Position numbers and translations under genes: made by a program. The notes beneath the pieces were generated by a model. It saw only the letters and a program-made list of their open reading frames with translations, had not been told where the DNA came from and did no database searches. From contig CAMWWZ010000004.1 in the NCBI GenBank assembly GCA_947178095.1, forward strand, positions 1 through 58,219: a stretch of 58,219 nt of DNA. The letters are read 5' to 3'. This document shows positions 57,748-58,219 of this stretch, piece by piece; positions within the stretch are counted from its first letter, which is position 1, and every line of letters starts with the position of its first letter. The DNA comes from an uncultured Treponema sp. (GTDB taxonomy: Bacteria > Spirochaetota > Spirochaetia > Treponematales > Treponemataceae).

Positions 57748-58219
57748 ATGAATTTAGTTTTACACTCGAGCAAAATCAACGACTACTTAAAGCACGATGA
57801 TGTGATTGATTTTGAAAACGAAGCCGTTTCAAAACTTGCCGATGCATTATTCCAAAAGGCGGACGGCGAACTCGACTTCATCAAAGCCGCCTATGAATTT
57901 GTCAGGGACAAGATTTCGCATTCGGCAGATAGAGGCGAAGACGCGGTTACGTGCGCCGCGTCGGAAGTGCTGAAAGCCGGGCACGGAATTTGTTTTGCGA
58001 AATCTCACTTGCTTGCCGCCCTGTTGCGCGCCAAATCCGTTCCGGCGGGCTTTTGTTATCAAAAGCTGATTTTGGACGACAAAACCGCTACCGTCCTGAT
58101 TTACCACGGACTGAACGGCGTGTATATCAAAGAGCGCAAAAAATGGATACGGCTCGATGCGCGGGGAAACAAAGCCGGCGTGAACGCGCAGTTCTCGCTG
58201 GAAACGGAACGGCTTGCGT
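57748..58219 (+). CDS. Transglutaminase-like protein, partial (runs off window)
   Basis: The frame from the ATG at 57748 is open to the window end (157 codons). Motifs: Cys in GHGICFAKSH, His in IYHGLNGVYI, Asp in WIRLDARGNK. These are the usual triad order of bacterial transglutaminase-like proteins. Weak GGAAG upstream. No signal peptide is seen. Confidence 0.8.
   Translation, partial: MNLVLHSSKINDYLKHDDVIDFENEAVSKLADALFQKADGELDFIKAAYEFVRDKISHSADRGEDAVTCAASEVLKAGHGICFAKSHLLAALLRAKSVPAGFCYQKLILDDKTATVLIYHGLNGVYIKERKKWIRLDARGNKAGVNAQFSLETERLA

Overview
The window looks like a chromosomal segment of a host-associated spirochaete, most likely a Treponema relative. This is an inference. It rests on moderate-to-low G+C, relaxed-lipobox lipoproteins and beta-barrel proteins beside ordinary housekeeping genes, NfnAB-type redox genes, DUF1566/CsgG-like secreted proteins, and families otherwise typical of gut Bacteroidetes (HU-like/DUF4469, DUF6261). 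There is no rRNA and one tRNA (Cys).

Layout. (1) 0-15.4 kb is mainly housekeeping: purL, an HU-like DNA-binding gene bracketed by inverted repeats, phosphohexomutase, a GH16 lipoprotein with a TetR regulator, a PfkB kinase, thrS, a GrpB-family gene, a phosphotransferase, a CPBP protease, and hisB-hisG. (2) 15.5-28.7 kb is mainly cell envelope: a secreted coiled-coil protein, a large exported HExxH protein dense in one 8-base word, a transglutaminase, small regulators, tex, and a lipoprotein/outer-membrane pair. (3) 28.8-39.4 kb holds nfnA-nfnB with a methyltransferase, a YegP-like protein, a D12 DNA methylase, tRNA-Cys, an MltD-like lytic transglycosylase, an acyltransferase, an outer-membrane barrel with a hairpin-rich leader, an XRE regulator and ettA. 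(4) 39.4-58.2 kb is accessory: a 42-bp repeat array inside a poly-C-controlled ORF, DUF6261, CsgG-like secreted proteins, FRG and SIS proteins, an acetyltransferase-hydrolase fusion, a type III restriction-modification operon on the minus strand carrying two Fic genes and a HicAB remnant, a MATE exporter, a SUKH-like protein, a PadR regulator and a truncated transglutaminase-like gene.

Most notable observations. A strong promoter at 39509-39537 fires at the ATG (39544) of an ORF interrupted by a C9 tract. One extra C would join it to the 42-bp repeat frame, which ends in an ATGA overlap with the DUF6261 start. The mod gene carries a G9 tract near its 5' end, as expected of a phase-variable methyltransferase. 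The mod-res junction holds a 16-codon remnant of the res 5' end, and a 23-bp direct repeat flanks the HicAB-Fic insert. Many genes have a -10 box 6-10 bases before the start codon and no Shine-Dalgarno, which suggests widespread leaderless transcription. The word TTGCGATA occurs 20 times in one 3.1-kb gene, in both orientations and several reading frames.

All positions and motifs were read by eye. Family names come from motif recognition, not database searches.
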